Assembly (NCBI GenBank): GCA_013812995.1
Contig: JACCSL010000956.1
Span: forward strand, 1 to 12,635
Direction: 5' to 3'
Length of the DNA: 12,635 nucleotides
Origin: Ardenticatenales bacterium
GTDB taxonomy: Bacteria; Chloroflexota; Anaerolineae; Ardenticatenales; Ardenticatenaceae
A model generated the notes under the pieces. That model searched no databases, was not told the DNA's origin, and saw only the letters and a list, made by a program, of their open reading frames with translations. This document shows positions 6,648-12,635 of this stretch, piece after piece. The position numbers and the translations under genes are program-made. Every line of letters begins with the position of its first letter. The first letter of the stretch is position 1.

Positions 6648-7730
6648 GTGACTATGCCCTCTATCCATGTCGGTGTTGCCCTCTCTGATGCGAACCGTGC
6701 TGATCTGCCTACTGGATTGTGCATTCCTGAAAACCTGACGACCTATGCGGAGTCCTTCCGCGAGGCCCTGGGGGTCGAAACACCGTTTTTCGAGCTGCAA
6801 CCCAACGATCATTTCGTCCAGCCCGCCCGCTACCCGGACCAGTTTCGACTGAATCGGGACAACCGATGGCTCAATGCGGTCGAGTTTAACCAGGGCGTAC
6901 AGAGTTTCATTGACTCCAGGGCCCACCGTCTCGGGGTGCATCAACCCCTGCTCGGGGACATGCTCTCCAGCAACTTCTTCGGCAAGTACAGTGCTTTGGA
7001 AGAGGCTCGCCGGGCAATGGACTTCGCGAGTGGCATCGGCGCGGAATACTTTGTGATGCACCTGGCCTATGTGGACAAGTGGGATTGGGAGCGGAGCGAC
7101 CAGATCGACAAGGGGCTTAAGTTCTTCAAGGATATTGCAACGTACTATCGCTCCTATGGCTATCACTTTGTTCCCTGCATCGAGGTGTTGGAATACCCCA
7201 AGTTCCCTGCGACAGGGGGGGAATTGTGCTATATCATCAACGCCTGCCAGAAGGTGCTGCATGAGACCCGCATCGCTCTGAATGTGAGCCACCTGTGGCG
7301 CGCCCGCAACCTGATGCTTGCCACAGGCCATTGGGAAGATGCCAAGATTTCCTTTGTCCAGCATCTGGAATATACCCTGGCTCAATGCTGGGAGCAGATC
7401 CATGTATTCCAGTTGGGCGGATGCTGGGAATCCGAGACACACTCTGTGCCGGGCCTTCATCCGCAGCAGAACCCCTATGATCATCCCATGAAGCTTCGGG
7501 AGAGCACGGGTGTCTACCAAGAATCTGGCGAGATCGACCTGAATCGCACTCTGGATCTCCTCTTAGAGTACACCATCGACAAGGGACGAGACTTGAATCT
7601 CGTTCTGGAGATTCATGACCGGGACAGTGGGCAGGTCAACGAGGCGGCGCGGCTCATCCGCGATGACCTCCGTGCCCGCGTGGAAGAGCGCAGCCAGCGC
7701 GGCCCCTACACGCTAGGAAATGAGTCATAA
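6648..7730 (+). CDS. Xylose isomerase-like TIM-barrel protein, substrate unknown
   Basis: A 360-residue soluble protein that looks like the sugar phosphate isomerase/epimerase or AP-endonuclease-family-2 TIM-barrel superfamily. Candidate metal ligands and barrel-strand ends are H99 (RLGVHQPLL), H138 (YFVMHLAYVD), E179 (VPCIEVLEYP), H215 (ALNVSHLWRAR), H253 (QIHVFQLGG) and E321/H323 (LVLEIHDRD). This alternation of His and Glu/Asp at strand ends is typical of the fold, but I do not recognise a specific subfamily or reaction. The GTG at 6648 and the ATG at 6654 are almost equivalent starts, both with poor ribosome binding sites. It appears to be transcribed alone, between tlyA and the DUF151 gene. 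Confidence 0.7.
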   Translation: MTMPSIHVGVALSDANRADLPTGLCIPENLTTYAESFREALGVETPFFELQPNDHFVQPARYPDQFRLNRDNRWLNAVEFNQGVQSFIDSRAHRLGVHQPLLGDMLSSNFFGKYSALEEARRAMDFASGIGAEYFVMHLAYVDKWDWERSDQIDKGLKFFKDIATYYRSYGYHFVPCIEVLEYPKFPATGGELCYIINACQKVLHETRIALNVSHLWRARNLMLATGHWEDAKISFVQHLEYTLAQCWEQIHVFQLGGCWESETHSVPGLHPQQNPYDHPMKLRESTGVYQESGEIDLNRTLDLLLEYTIDKGRDLNLVLEIHDRDSGQVNEAARLIRDDLRARVEERSQRGPYTLGNES

Positions 7731-7788
7731 GTCCTACTCCCCGAGAGCAAAAGTGCTTTTTCCGGGTGGATGATGGCACGTAATTAGC

Positions 7789-7818
7789 TTGTCTGTGACG
7801 CACCGGCTATGTTATACT
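7789..7818 (+). promoter_or_regulatory. Sigma-70-type promoter of the DUF151 nuclease gene
   Basis: TTGTCT (7789-7794) as -35 and TATACT (7813-7818) as -10 are separated by 18 bases. TG one base before the -10 gives an extended -10 element (TGTTATACT). Transcription would start near 7825. This is the best promoter in the window. Confidence 0.7.
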
Positions 7819-7876
7819 CTTTAACATTCACTGGGGAGTGGCTCAGAAACGACCCATCGAGATAGGCAGGGAGTGT

Positions 7877-8374
7877 ATGGTACGCGTCACGATCGATAGT
7901 ATCCGTGTGAGTTTGATATCGCCCCAACGCATTGTCGTACTACGGGAAGAAGATGGAGAGCGACATGTTCCCATCTGGATCGGTCCCTACGAGGCCGAGG
8001 CGCTGACGCTCAGCCTGCGCGGAACCAGCGTGGTACGCCCGCTCACGCACGACCTACTGAAGAATATGATTGATGCGCTCGGTGCCACCGTCTCGCACAT
8101 CGTCATCAGCGACCTCCGCGAAGAAATCTTCTATGCCTCCATCGTTCTGGACCTGGATGGCAAGATTATCGAGGTTGATGCTCGCCCCAGCGATGCCATC
8201 AACTTGGCGGTACGAACCAGCGCCGCCATCTTCATTGCTGAGCACGTTCTGGAAGAGGCCAAGGTTATCCCCGAGGCAGGCATCGACGAGGCAAGCCCCG
8301 AAGAAGATGAGAATCTCTCTGTGTTTGCCGATTTCCTCGAAAGCCTGGACCTTGACGACCTCGGCGACGAATAA
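7877..8374 (+). CDS. DUF151 / bifunctional nuclease domain protein
   Basis: Belongs to the BFN (DUF151) family, for which a plant member was reported to have both RNase and DNase activity; the bacterial role is poorly known. From the ATG chosen here it has 165 residues. Typical parts are MVRVTIDSIRVSL (1-13), HVPIWIGPYEAEAL (30-43), RPLTHDLLKNMI (54-65) and the signature DARPSDAINLAV (101-112). The C-terminal 30 residues are strongly acidic; no UVR motif follows. The reading frame extends up to a GTG at 7838, but the family N-terminus and AGGCAGG at 7864-7870 favour 7877. It is flanked by its own promoter and terminator, so it is probably monocistronic. Confidence 0.9.
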   Translation: MVRVTIDSIRVSLISPQRIVVLREEDGERHVPIWIGPYEAEALTLSLRGTSVVRPLTHDLLKNMIDALGATVSHIVISDLREEIFYASIVLDLDGKIIEVDARPSDAINLAVRTSAAIFIAEHVLEEAKVIPEAGIDEASPEEDENLSVFADFLESLDLDDLGDE

Positions 8375-8402
8375 ATAGTCTGCCCTCCATACTCGCCTCG
8401 TC

Positions 8403-8440
8403 GGGGCGCGGCAGCGAACTTTCGCTGGTCGCGCCCCTTT
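8403..8440 (+). terminator. Rho-independent terminator after the DUF151 gene
   Basis: GGGGCGCG (8403-8410) pairs with CGCGCCCC (8430-8437), and the inner arms CAGCGAA (8412-8418) and TTCGCTG (8421-8427) pair fully, with only a G versus GT bulge between the two helices. The T-tract is short (TTT, then GT), but the stem is very stable. It separates the nuclease gene from the dnaB cassette. Confidence 0.82.
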
Positions 8441-8476
8441 GTCCTGAAAGCCACGTTCAACAACCTGCATCTCTAT

Positions 8477-8502
8477 CTGTCACCGACTGTCACTTCTGTC
8501 GC
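8477..8502 (+). repeat. Three helically spaced CTGTCRC repeats before dnaB
   Basis: CTGTCAC at 8477-8483, CTGTCAC at 8487-8493 and CTGTCGC at 8496-8502 start 10 and 9 bases apart, about one DNA turn, in the same orientation. They lie directly before the dnaB ribosome binding site. They could be binding sites for a regulator or replication protein, or a chance run; no function is known. Confidence 0.4.
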
Positions 8503-8519
8503 AAGGAGTTCCACGACTC

Positions 8520-10433
8520 ATGGCCTCACCGATGGACCGTCCTCTACCCTACAACGTGGAGGCAGAAGAAGCTGTTCTAGGTTCTCTCATGCTGGACCCA
8601 GATGCCCTCTCGCGTGTGATTCCCTTCCTCAAGAAGGAGGATTTCTACCGTGAGAAGCATCAGTGGATCTATGAGGTGCTCGTCACCCTGCACTCCCGCA
8701 ACGAGCCTGCCGATCCCGTCACGGTAGTGGACGAGATGGACCGTCAGGGGCGGCTGGGCGATGTCGGCGGCCCGGCGGCCATCTCCGAGATTATGCTGCG
8801 CGTACCCACGGCCATCCATGTGGAGTACTATGGGCGCATCGTGGAGCGCAACGCGGTGCTGCGCCGGCTCATCGGTGCGGCGGAGAAGATTGCGCGGCTG
8901 GCCTACGAGGAGAGCGACAAAGAAGTTAGCGAGATCATCGAGCGGGCCGAGCGCGAGTTGTTCGCGGTGAGCCAGCATCGCCTCTCGGGCGCGATGGTTC
9001 CCATCAAGGATATTCTGGGCGAGTTCTACGAGCAGGTCGAAGAGCTATTCATGAACCGCCAATTGGTGGGACTCCAGACGGGCTTTACCGATTTGGACCG
9101 ACTTCTCGGCGGCTTCCAGGCAGGCGACCTGATTATTCTCGCCGCGCGACCCAGCATTGGCAAGAGCGCCCTTGCGCTTTCCATCGTCGAATCCGCCGCG
9201 ATCAAGCATGGTGCCCGAATCGCGGTCTTCTCCCTGGAAATGGGCGTGGACCAGTTGGCGCAGCGCCTCATCTCCTCGCAGACAGGCATCGATGCGCAGC
9301 GCCTGCGCGTCGGCCCCATCTACGAGGAGGACCTGGAGCGCGTGGGCTTCGCGGTGGAGGTCCTCGGCAAGACCCGCATCTTCGTGGACGAGAGCCCCGC
9401 TGTGACGCCGATGGAGATTCGGACCAAGCTGCGCCGCCTCGTCAGCGAGTACGGGTTGGATATGGTCGTCATCGACTATCTCCAGCTCATGTCGGGCGGC
9501 AAGGGCAATGAGAATCGCGTGCAGGAGATTTCCTACATCTCACGCGCGCTCAAGGAGCTGGCTCGCGAACTCAAGGTTCCGGTCCTCGCCCTCTCGCAGC
9601 TCTCGCGCAGTGTCGAGAGCCGCCAGGACAAGCATCCCCTGCTGAGCGATCTCCGAGAATCTGGATGTTTGGCAGGTGAGAGTCTCGTTACTCTTGCAGA
9701 CAGTGGAATGCACGTACCCATTCGCGATCTCGTGGGACAATCTGGTTTTGCCGTGTGGGCCTTGAACGAGGAAACATGGAAGCTGGAGCGGGCTAATGTT
9801 AGCCGAGCCTTCTCTACTGGTGTAAAAGCTGTTTTCCTCCTTAAAACTCAATTAGGGCGCACGATTCGCGCCACTGCCAACCACAAATTTCTGACGATTG
9901 AGGGATGGAAGCGACTGGATGAATTGGATCAGGGGAGTCCCATAGCCCTTCCGCGCAGTTTGCCGAGCCCTACTCTGCAATTTGCACAGGTCACCAGAGG
10001 GGCTACAACAGGGAGCCAAATTTCCCCAACCATCGCCTTTGAAGAGCTAGTGATTTCCGATCAGGGAGAAGTTGGTTGGGACGAGGTGACCCTGATTGAG
10101 ACTGCTGGCGAAGCAGAGGTGTATGATCTAACGGTGGATGAACTCCACAATTTTATTGCGGACAACATTGTGGTTCACAACAGCATTGAGCAAGATGCGG
10201 ACGTGGTGATGTTTATTTACCGCGACGAGGTGTACAACAAGAACACGGACCGTCCGAACATCGCCGAGGTCATCGTTGCCAAGCACCGTAACGGCCCCAC
10301 GGGAGCCGTGGACCTGCGCTTTACCAGGGAGAATGCGAAGTTCACGAACCTGGAAACCTTCTATGCCGACGACGATGACTACGGCCCACCCCCCGCGCCT
10401 GTCGAGGCGGGATTCGATGATATTATTTTCTAG
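8520..10433 (+). CDS. dnaB: Replicative DNA helicase DnaB precursor, interrupted in frame by an intein
   Basis: Hexameric 5'-3' helicase that opens the replication fork and binds primase. The precursor has 637 residues: the extein comprises residues 1-382 and 555-637 (465 in total, normal for DnaB) and the intein 383-554. The N-terminal domain (about 5-105: LPYNVEAEEAVLGSLMLD) binds primase. The RecA-like domain shows LQTGFTDLDRLLGGF (185-199), Walker A ARPSIGKS (209-216, K215), the FSLEM motif and Walker B MVVIDYLQLM with D319. After splicing, DLRESG joins SIEQDADVVMFIYRDE. AAGGAG at 8503-8508 precedes the ATG. The gene heads a cassette with a DnaD-like and a DnaC-like gene. Confidence 0.97.
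   Translation: MASPMDRPLPYNVEAEEAVLGSLMLDPDALSRVIPFLKKEDFYREKHQWIYEVLVTLHSRNEPADPVTVVDEMDRQGRLGDVGGPAAISEIMLRVPTAIHVEYYGRIVERNAVLRRLIGAAEKIARLAYEESDKEVSEIIERAERELFAVSQHRLSGAMVPIKDILGEFYEQVEELFMNRQLVGLQTGFTDLDRLLGGFQAGDLIILAARPSIGKSALALSIVESAAIKHGARIAVFSLEMGVDQLAQRLISSQTGIDAQRLRVGPIYEEDLERVGFAVEVLGKTRIFVDESPAVTPMEIRTKLRRLVSEYGLDMVVIDYLQLMSGGKGNENRVQEISYISRALKELARELKVPVLALSQLSRSVESRQDKHPLLSDLRESGCLAGESLVTLADSGMHVPIRDLVGQSGFAVWALNEETWKLERANVSRAFSTGVKAVFLLKTQLGRTIRATANHKFLTIEGWKRLDELDQGSPIALPRSLPSPTLQFAQVTRGATTGSQISPTIAFEELVISDQGEVGWDEVTLIETAGEAEVYDLTVDELHNFIADNIVVHNSIEQDADVVMFIYRDEVYNKNTDRPNIAEVIVAKHRNGPTGAVDLRFTRENAKFTNLETFYADDDDYGPPPAPVEAGFDDIIF
9666..10181 (+). other. DnaB mini-intein (172 residues, no endonuclease domain)
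   Basis: A self-splicing protein insert at the conserved site DLRESG / SIEQDAD, which is also used by the Synechocystis and Rhodothermus DnaB inteins. It starts with Cys (C383, block A CLAGESLVTLADSG), has block B GRTIRATANHKFLTIEGWKRLDEL with the catalytic TxxH (T452-H455), block F EVYDLTVDELHNFIADNIVV with D536, and ends with His-Asn (H553-N554) followed by Ser as the +1 nucleophile. All splicing residues are present, so it should be active. Only about 60 residues separate blocks B and F, far too few for a LAGLIDADG endonuclease. From memory the N-terminal block resembles that of Rhodothermus marinus. GC is about 51%, against about 68% in the extein rows 9241-9420. Confidence 0.93.
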
Positions 10434-10444
10434 GCATTACCACC

Positions 10445-11155
10445 ATGAAGGGCTTTGCGGGCTTCCCTGGGGGGCCAGTGCGTTTCACCGCCGTACCAGA
10501 CCTGTTCTGGGCTGAGTTGCTGCCCCAGATTGACGATCTGGCCGAACTCAAGGTGACGATGCACTGCATCTGGCGGCTCTACCGCAAGACGGGTCCCCTA
10601 CGTTACCTGAGCCACGAGGAGCTGCTCCAGGATGATGTGTTGATGGAGGGGCTGCGCGTTCCGGGTCTTCCCCCGGCGCGGGTGCTGGAGGAGGCAGTGG
10701 CGCGGGCCACCACGCGCGGCTCGTTGCTGCGCGTCGATGTGGCGCTGGAGGGGCAGAGCGATGTGTGGTACTTCGTGAACACGGCGCGCGCCCGCCGCCT
10801 CGTTGGCCAACTCCGGCGCGGCGACCTGCTCCCCGAGAGCATCGTGCAGCCCATCGAGCCCGTGGCACTTCCCCAGGTGCGGCCCACGGTCTTTACCCTC
10901 TACGAGCAGAATGTGGGGCTCTTGCAGCCCATCATCGCCGAGGAGCTGCGCGAGGCGGAGCGTGTTTTCCCCAGTGAGTGGATCGAAGATGCCTTCCGCG
11001 TCGCAGCGGAGCGGAACATTCGGAACTGGCGCTATATTCGCTCGATTCTGGAGCGGTGGGCGCAAGAAGGACGAAACGATGGACAACCTCAACGACAGTC
11101 TCAAGCGCGTCGTCCGGCAAGTACGCGACGGCGCTTCCTCGACGAACTGGAGTAA
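10445..11155 (+). CDS. DnaD-like replication initiation protein
   Basis: A 236-residue protein with a C-terminal DnaD_2/DnaB_2-type domain at about 148-207: TVFTLYEQNVGLLQPIIAEE, then WIEDAFRVAAERN and the signature YIRSILERW with Y197, I201 and W205. In Bacillus, DnaD remodels DNA and helps DnaB/DnaI load the helicase. The N-terminal part (about 1-120) is probably a winged-helix-like domain, as in DnaD proteins, but I see only weak support. The basic tail after residue 208 lies within the overlap with the next gene. It starts 11 bases after the dnaB stop without a clear ribosome binding site. Confidence 0.85.
   Translation: MKGFAGFPGGPVRFTAVPDLFWAELLPQIDDLAELKVTMHCIWRLYRKTGPLRYLSHEELLQDDVLMEGLRVPGLPPARVLEEAVARATTRGSLLRVDVALEGQSDVWYFVNTARARRLVGQLRRGDLLPESIVQPIEPVALPQVRPTVFTLYEQNVGLLQPIIAEELREAERVFPSEWIEDAFRVAAERNIRNWRYIRSILERWAQEGRNDGQPQRQSQARRPASTRRRFLDELE
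11067..11071 (+). promoter_or_regulatory. Ribosome binding site that places the loader start inside the DnaD-like gene
   Basis: AAGGA (within AAGAAGGA) lies seven bases before the ATG at 11079. It favours this start over a much longer reading frame that opens at 10803 and reads through the DnaD-like gene in another frame. The N-terminal cysteine cluster lies after this ATG. Confidence 0.65.
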
Positions 11156-12509
11156 GGCACCCGTGCCAGAGAGCGTATGCCCCATCTGCCGGGGCGCGGG
11201 CTTCGTCCGGCGCAACCTGCCGCCGGGTCATCCCCAGTTTGGGCGCGCGATGGTGTGTGAGTGCTCCAAGACAGATTTGCAGAAGCGGCAGCAGCGCCGC
11301 CTTTACCAACTCTCGAACCTGGGGATGCTGGCGCGCCTGACCTTCGAGAGCTTCGTGCCGGAAGGGTACGGCCTTGATCCCTCCCGGCAGGAGAATCTCC
11401 AGCGCGCCGTGAACTTTTGCCACAGCTATGCCGAGCGGCCCGATGGCTGGGTGGTGCTGATGGGAAGTTATGGTTGTGGCAAGACGCACCTCGCCGCCGC
11501 CATTGCCAATCATCGTATCGCGCAGGGCATGCAGCCCCTCTTCGTGGTGGTGCCCGACCTGCTGGACCACCTGCGCGCCACCTATGGTCCCAACAGCGAG
11601 GTCGCGTATGACGAGCGTTTCGCGCAGGTACGCAACGCCCCGCTGTTGATTCTGGACGATCTTGGCACGCAGGCGGCAACCCCCTGGGCGCAGGAGAAAC
11701 TTTTTCAGATTTTCAACCATCGCTACAACGCGCAGCTCCCCACGGTCGTCACAACGAATCAATCGTTGGAAGAGCTGGACATCCGCATCCGGTCGCGGCT
11801 GGTGGACCCGGAGATCAGCCAACTGGTCACGATTCTCGCCCCGGACTTCCGGCAGAGTGGGGTCGAACAGGGGTCCAGCGATCTCTCCGCCCTCCCGCTA
11901 CTCTCCCACCTGACCTTTGAATCCTTCAGCCTGCGCGCGCTGGAGCTGAGCGAGGTCGAGCGGGAGCGGCTGCGGCAGCATGTCAACACCAGTCGCCGCT
12001 TCGCGCAGGAGCCGAGCGGCTGGCTCGTACTGGTGGGCGATTACGGGGTGGGCAAGACACACCTGGCAGCAGCCATTGCCAACGCGCAGCAGGGGCGGGG
12101 CCAGCAGGCGCTGTTCATCGTCGTGCCTGACCTACTCGACCATCTGCGTGCCACCTACAACCCGCAGAGCAGCGTTTCCTATGACAAACGCTTTGAGCAG
12201 ATTCGGCGCTCGCCCCTACTCGTGCTCGATGACCTTGGCACCCAGAGCGCCACGCCGTGGGCGCAGGAGAAGCTCTTTCAACTCTTTAACTTCCGCTACA
12301 TGGCGCGCCTCCCGACCGTGATTACGCTCAACAACATCGACAGCGTGGAGCCTCGCCTGCTGGAGCGGATGATGGAAATGAAAGTGGTGGGGCTGGGTAG
12401 TATGCTGGAGGTGCGAGTGCCACCCTTCCGGGGGCGTGGGGCCTCGGATAGTGGGAACGGTGGGCGACTACGCGGCGGACGGCGGCGCGATAACGAAAAC
12501 AACTGGTAA
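11079..12509 (+). CDS. Tandem-duplicated DnaC/IstB-like AAA+ ATPase, putative helicase loader
   Basis: A 476-residue protein with two AAA+ modules of the DnaC/DnaI type, which in related systems load DnaB onto DNA. An N-terminal cysteine cluster C34-x2-C37 ... C60-x-C62 suggests a zinc ribbon. Module 1 (about 87-255) has Walker A GSYGCGKT (K135), Walker B LLILDD (D193, D194), sensor 1 N227 and the arginine-rich RIRSRL (236-241). Module 2 (about 278-450) has GDYGVGKT (K326), LLVLDD (D384, D385), N418 and PRLLERM. The modules match at a constant 191-residue offset, about 76 of 107 residues over 123-229. A Gly/Arg-rich tail follows 450. Usual DnaC-type loaders have about 250 residues and one module. 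The start overlaps the DnaD-like gene by 77 bases. Confidence 0.85.
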   Translation: MDNLNDSLKRVVRQVRDGASSTNWSKAPVPESVCPICRGAGFVRRNLPPGHPQFGRAMVCECSKTDLQKRQQRRLYQLSNLGMLARLTFESFVPEGYGLDPSRQENLQRAVNFCHSYAERPDGWVVLMGSYGCGKTHLAAAIANHRIAQGMQPLFVVVPDLLDHLRATYGPNSEVAYDERFAQVRNAPLLILDDLGTQAATPWAQEKLFQIFNHRYNAQLPTVVTTNQSLEELDIRIRSRLVDPEISQLVTILAPDFRQSGVEQGSSDLSALPLLSHLTFESFSLRALELSEVERERLRQHVNTSRRFAQEPSGWLVLVGDYGVGKTHLAAAIANAQQGRGQQALFIVVPDLLDHLRATYNPQSSVSYDKRFEQIRRSPLLVLDDLGTQSATPWAQEKLFQLFNFRYMARLPTVITLNNIDSVEPRLLERMMEMKVVGLGSMLEVRVPPFRGRGASDSGNGGRLRGGRRRDNENNW

Positions 12510-12635
12510 GCTCGACTTTATCCATTGGTAGTCCAACATCGTACATTTTCTAGTTGTCCCAGTCCCACAAGTTTCGAGGGAATGGGGAAACATTCTTGGT
12601 CATCAGGAAATGAGCTGATCCATCTCCATCGACGA

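Noticed and set aside
7745..7765. Short hairpin with T run after the TIM-barrel gene (AGCA-AAAG-TGCT, then T residues)
   Set aside because: The stem is only four base pairs, too weak to call a terminator, although the T run is suggestive.
7838..7876. GTG start 13 codons upstream in the DUF151 gene
   Set aside because: Possible, but the G-rich run before it is too close to serve as a ribosome binding site, and family proteins begin at the MVRVTIDSIRVSL stretch encoded from 7877.
10803..11078. 92-codon N-terminal extension of the AAA+ loader
   Set aside because: It overlaps the conserved DnaD domain in another frame, has an Arg/Ser-rich composition typical of off-frame GC-rich DNA, and a good ribosome binding site with ATG exists at 11079.
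10932..11822. 296-codon minus-strand frame opposite the DnaD-like and loader genes
   Set aside because: Shadow of strongly supported AAA+ and DnaD coding sequence in GC-rich DNA.
12510..12635. Terminator or new gene start after the loader gene
   Set aside because: No convincing stem-loop, promoter or open frame is visible in the last 126 bases.

Overview
This is a bacterial chromosomal window, fully packed with genes and GC-rich over most of its length. The gene order resembles a Chloroflexota (Chloroflexi) chromosome. That placement is inferred from the combination of genes (a DnaB helicase followed by DnaD-like and DnaC-like loader genes, a DUF151 nuclease, a polyprenyl-phosphate phosphoribosyltransferase-like UbiA protein, TlyA); no rRNA gene is present to confirm it.

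Positions 1-4290 hold the tail of the ribosomal protein / RNA polymerase alpha superoperon, all on the + strand: rpsK (S11), rpsD (S4, zinc-binding form), rpoA, rplQ (L17), truA, rplM (L13), rpsI (S9). rpoA and truA use TTG starts, and rpoA/rplQ and rplQ/truA overlap. A strong stem-loop terminator at 4257-4289 closes the operon. It works in both directions, because a minus-strand gene pair runs into it from the other side.

Positions 4312-5589 are that minus-strand pair: a UbiA-family prenyltransferase like decaprenyl-phosphate phosphoribosyltransferase, followed by a small TMEM14/UPF0136 membrane protein. Across a roughly 140-base divergent intergenic region, which carries a perfect 15-base palindrome, lies tlyA (rRNA 2'-O-methyltransferase) on the + strand. 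Next come an orphan sugar-isomerase-like TIM-barrel protein and a DUF151 bifunctional-nuclease-family gene. The latter has a good sigma-70-type promoter in front and a stem-loop terminator behind.

Positions 8520-12509 form a replicative helicase cassette: dnaB, a DnaD-like gene, and a DnaC/IstB-like AAA+ ATPase gene, tightly packed, the last two overlapping by 77 bases. This is the most interesting part. DnaB carries a 172-residue mini-intein with no room for a homing endonuclease domain, and its DNA is visibly poorer in GC than the extein. The putative helicase loader contains two tandem AAA+ modules that are about 70% identical and sit at an exact 191-residue offset, after an N-terminal CxxC...CxC cysteine cluster. 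The DnaD-like protein and the double ATPase are expected to load the spliced DnaB hexamer onto DNA.

No tRNA, rRNA, CRISPR array, insertion sequence or prophage gene was seen. The last 126 bases (12510-12635) contain no gene or clear signal that I can support.
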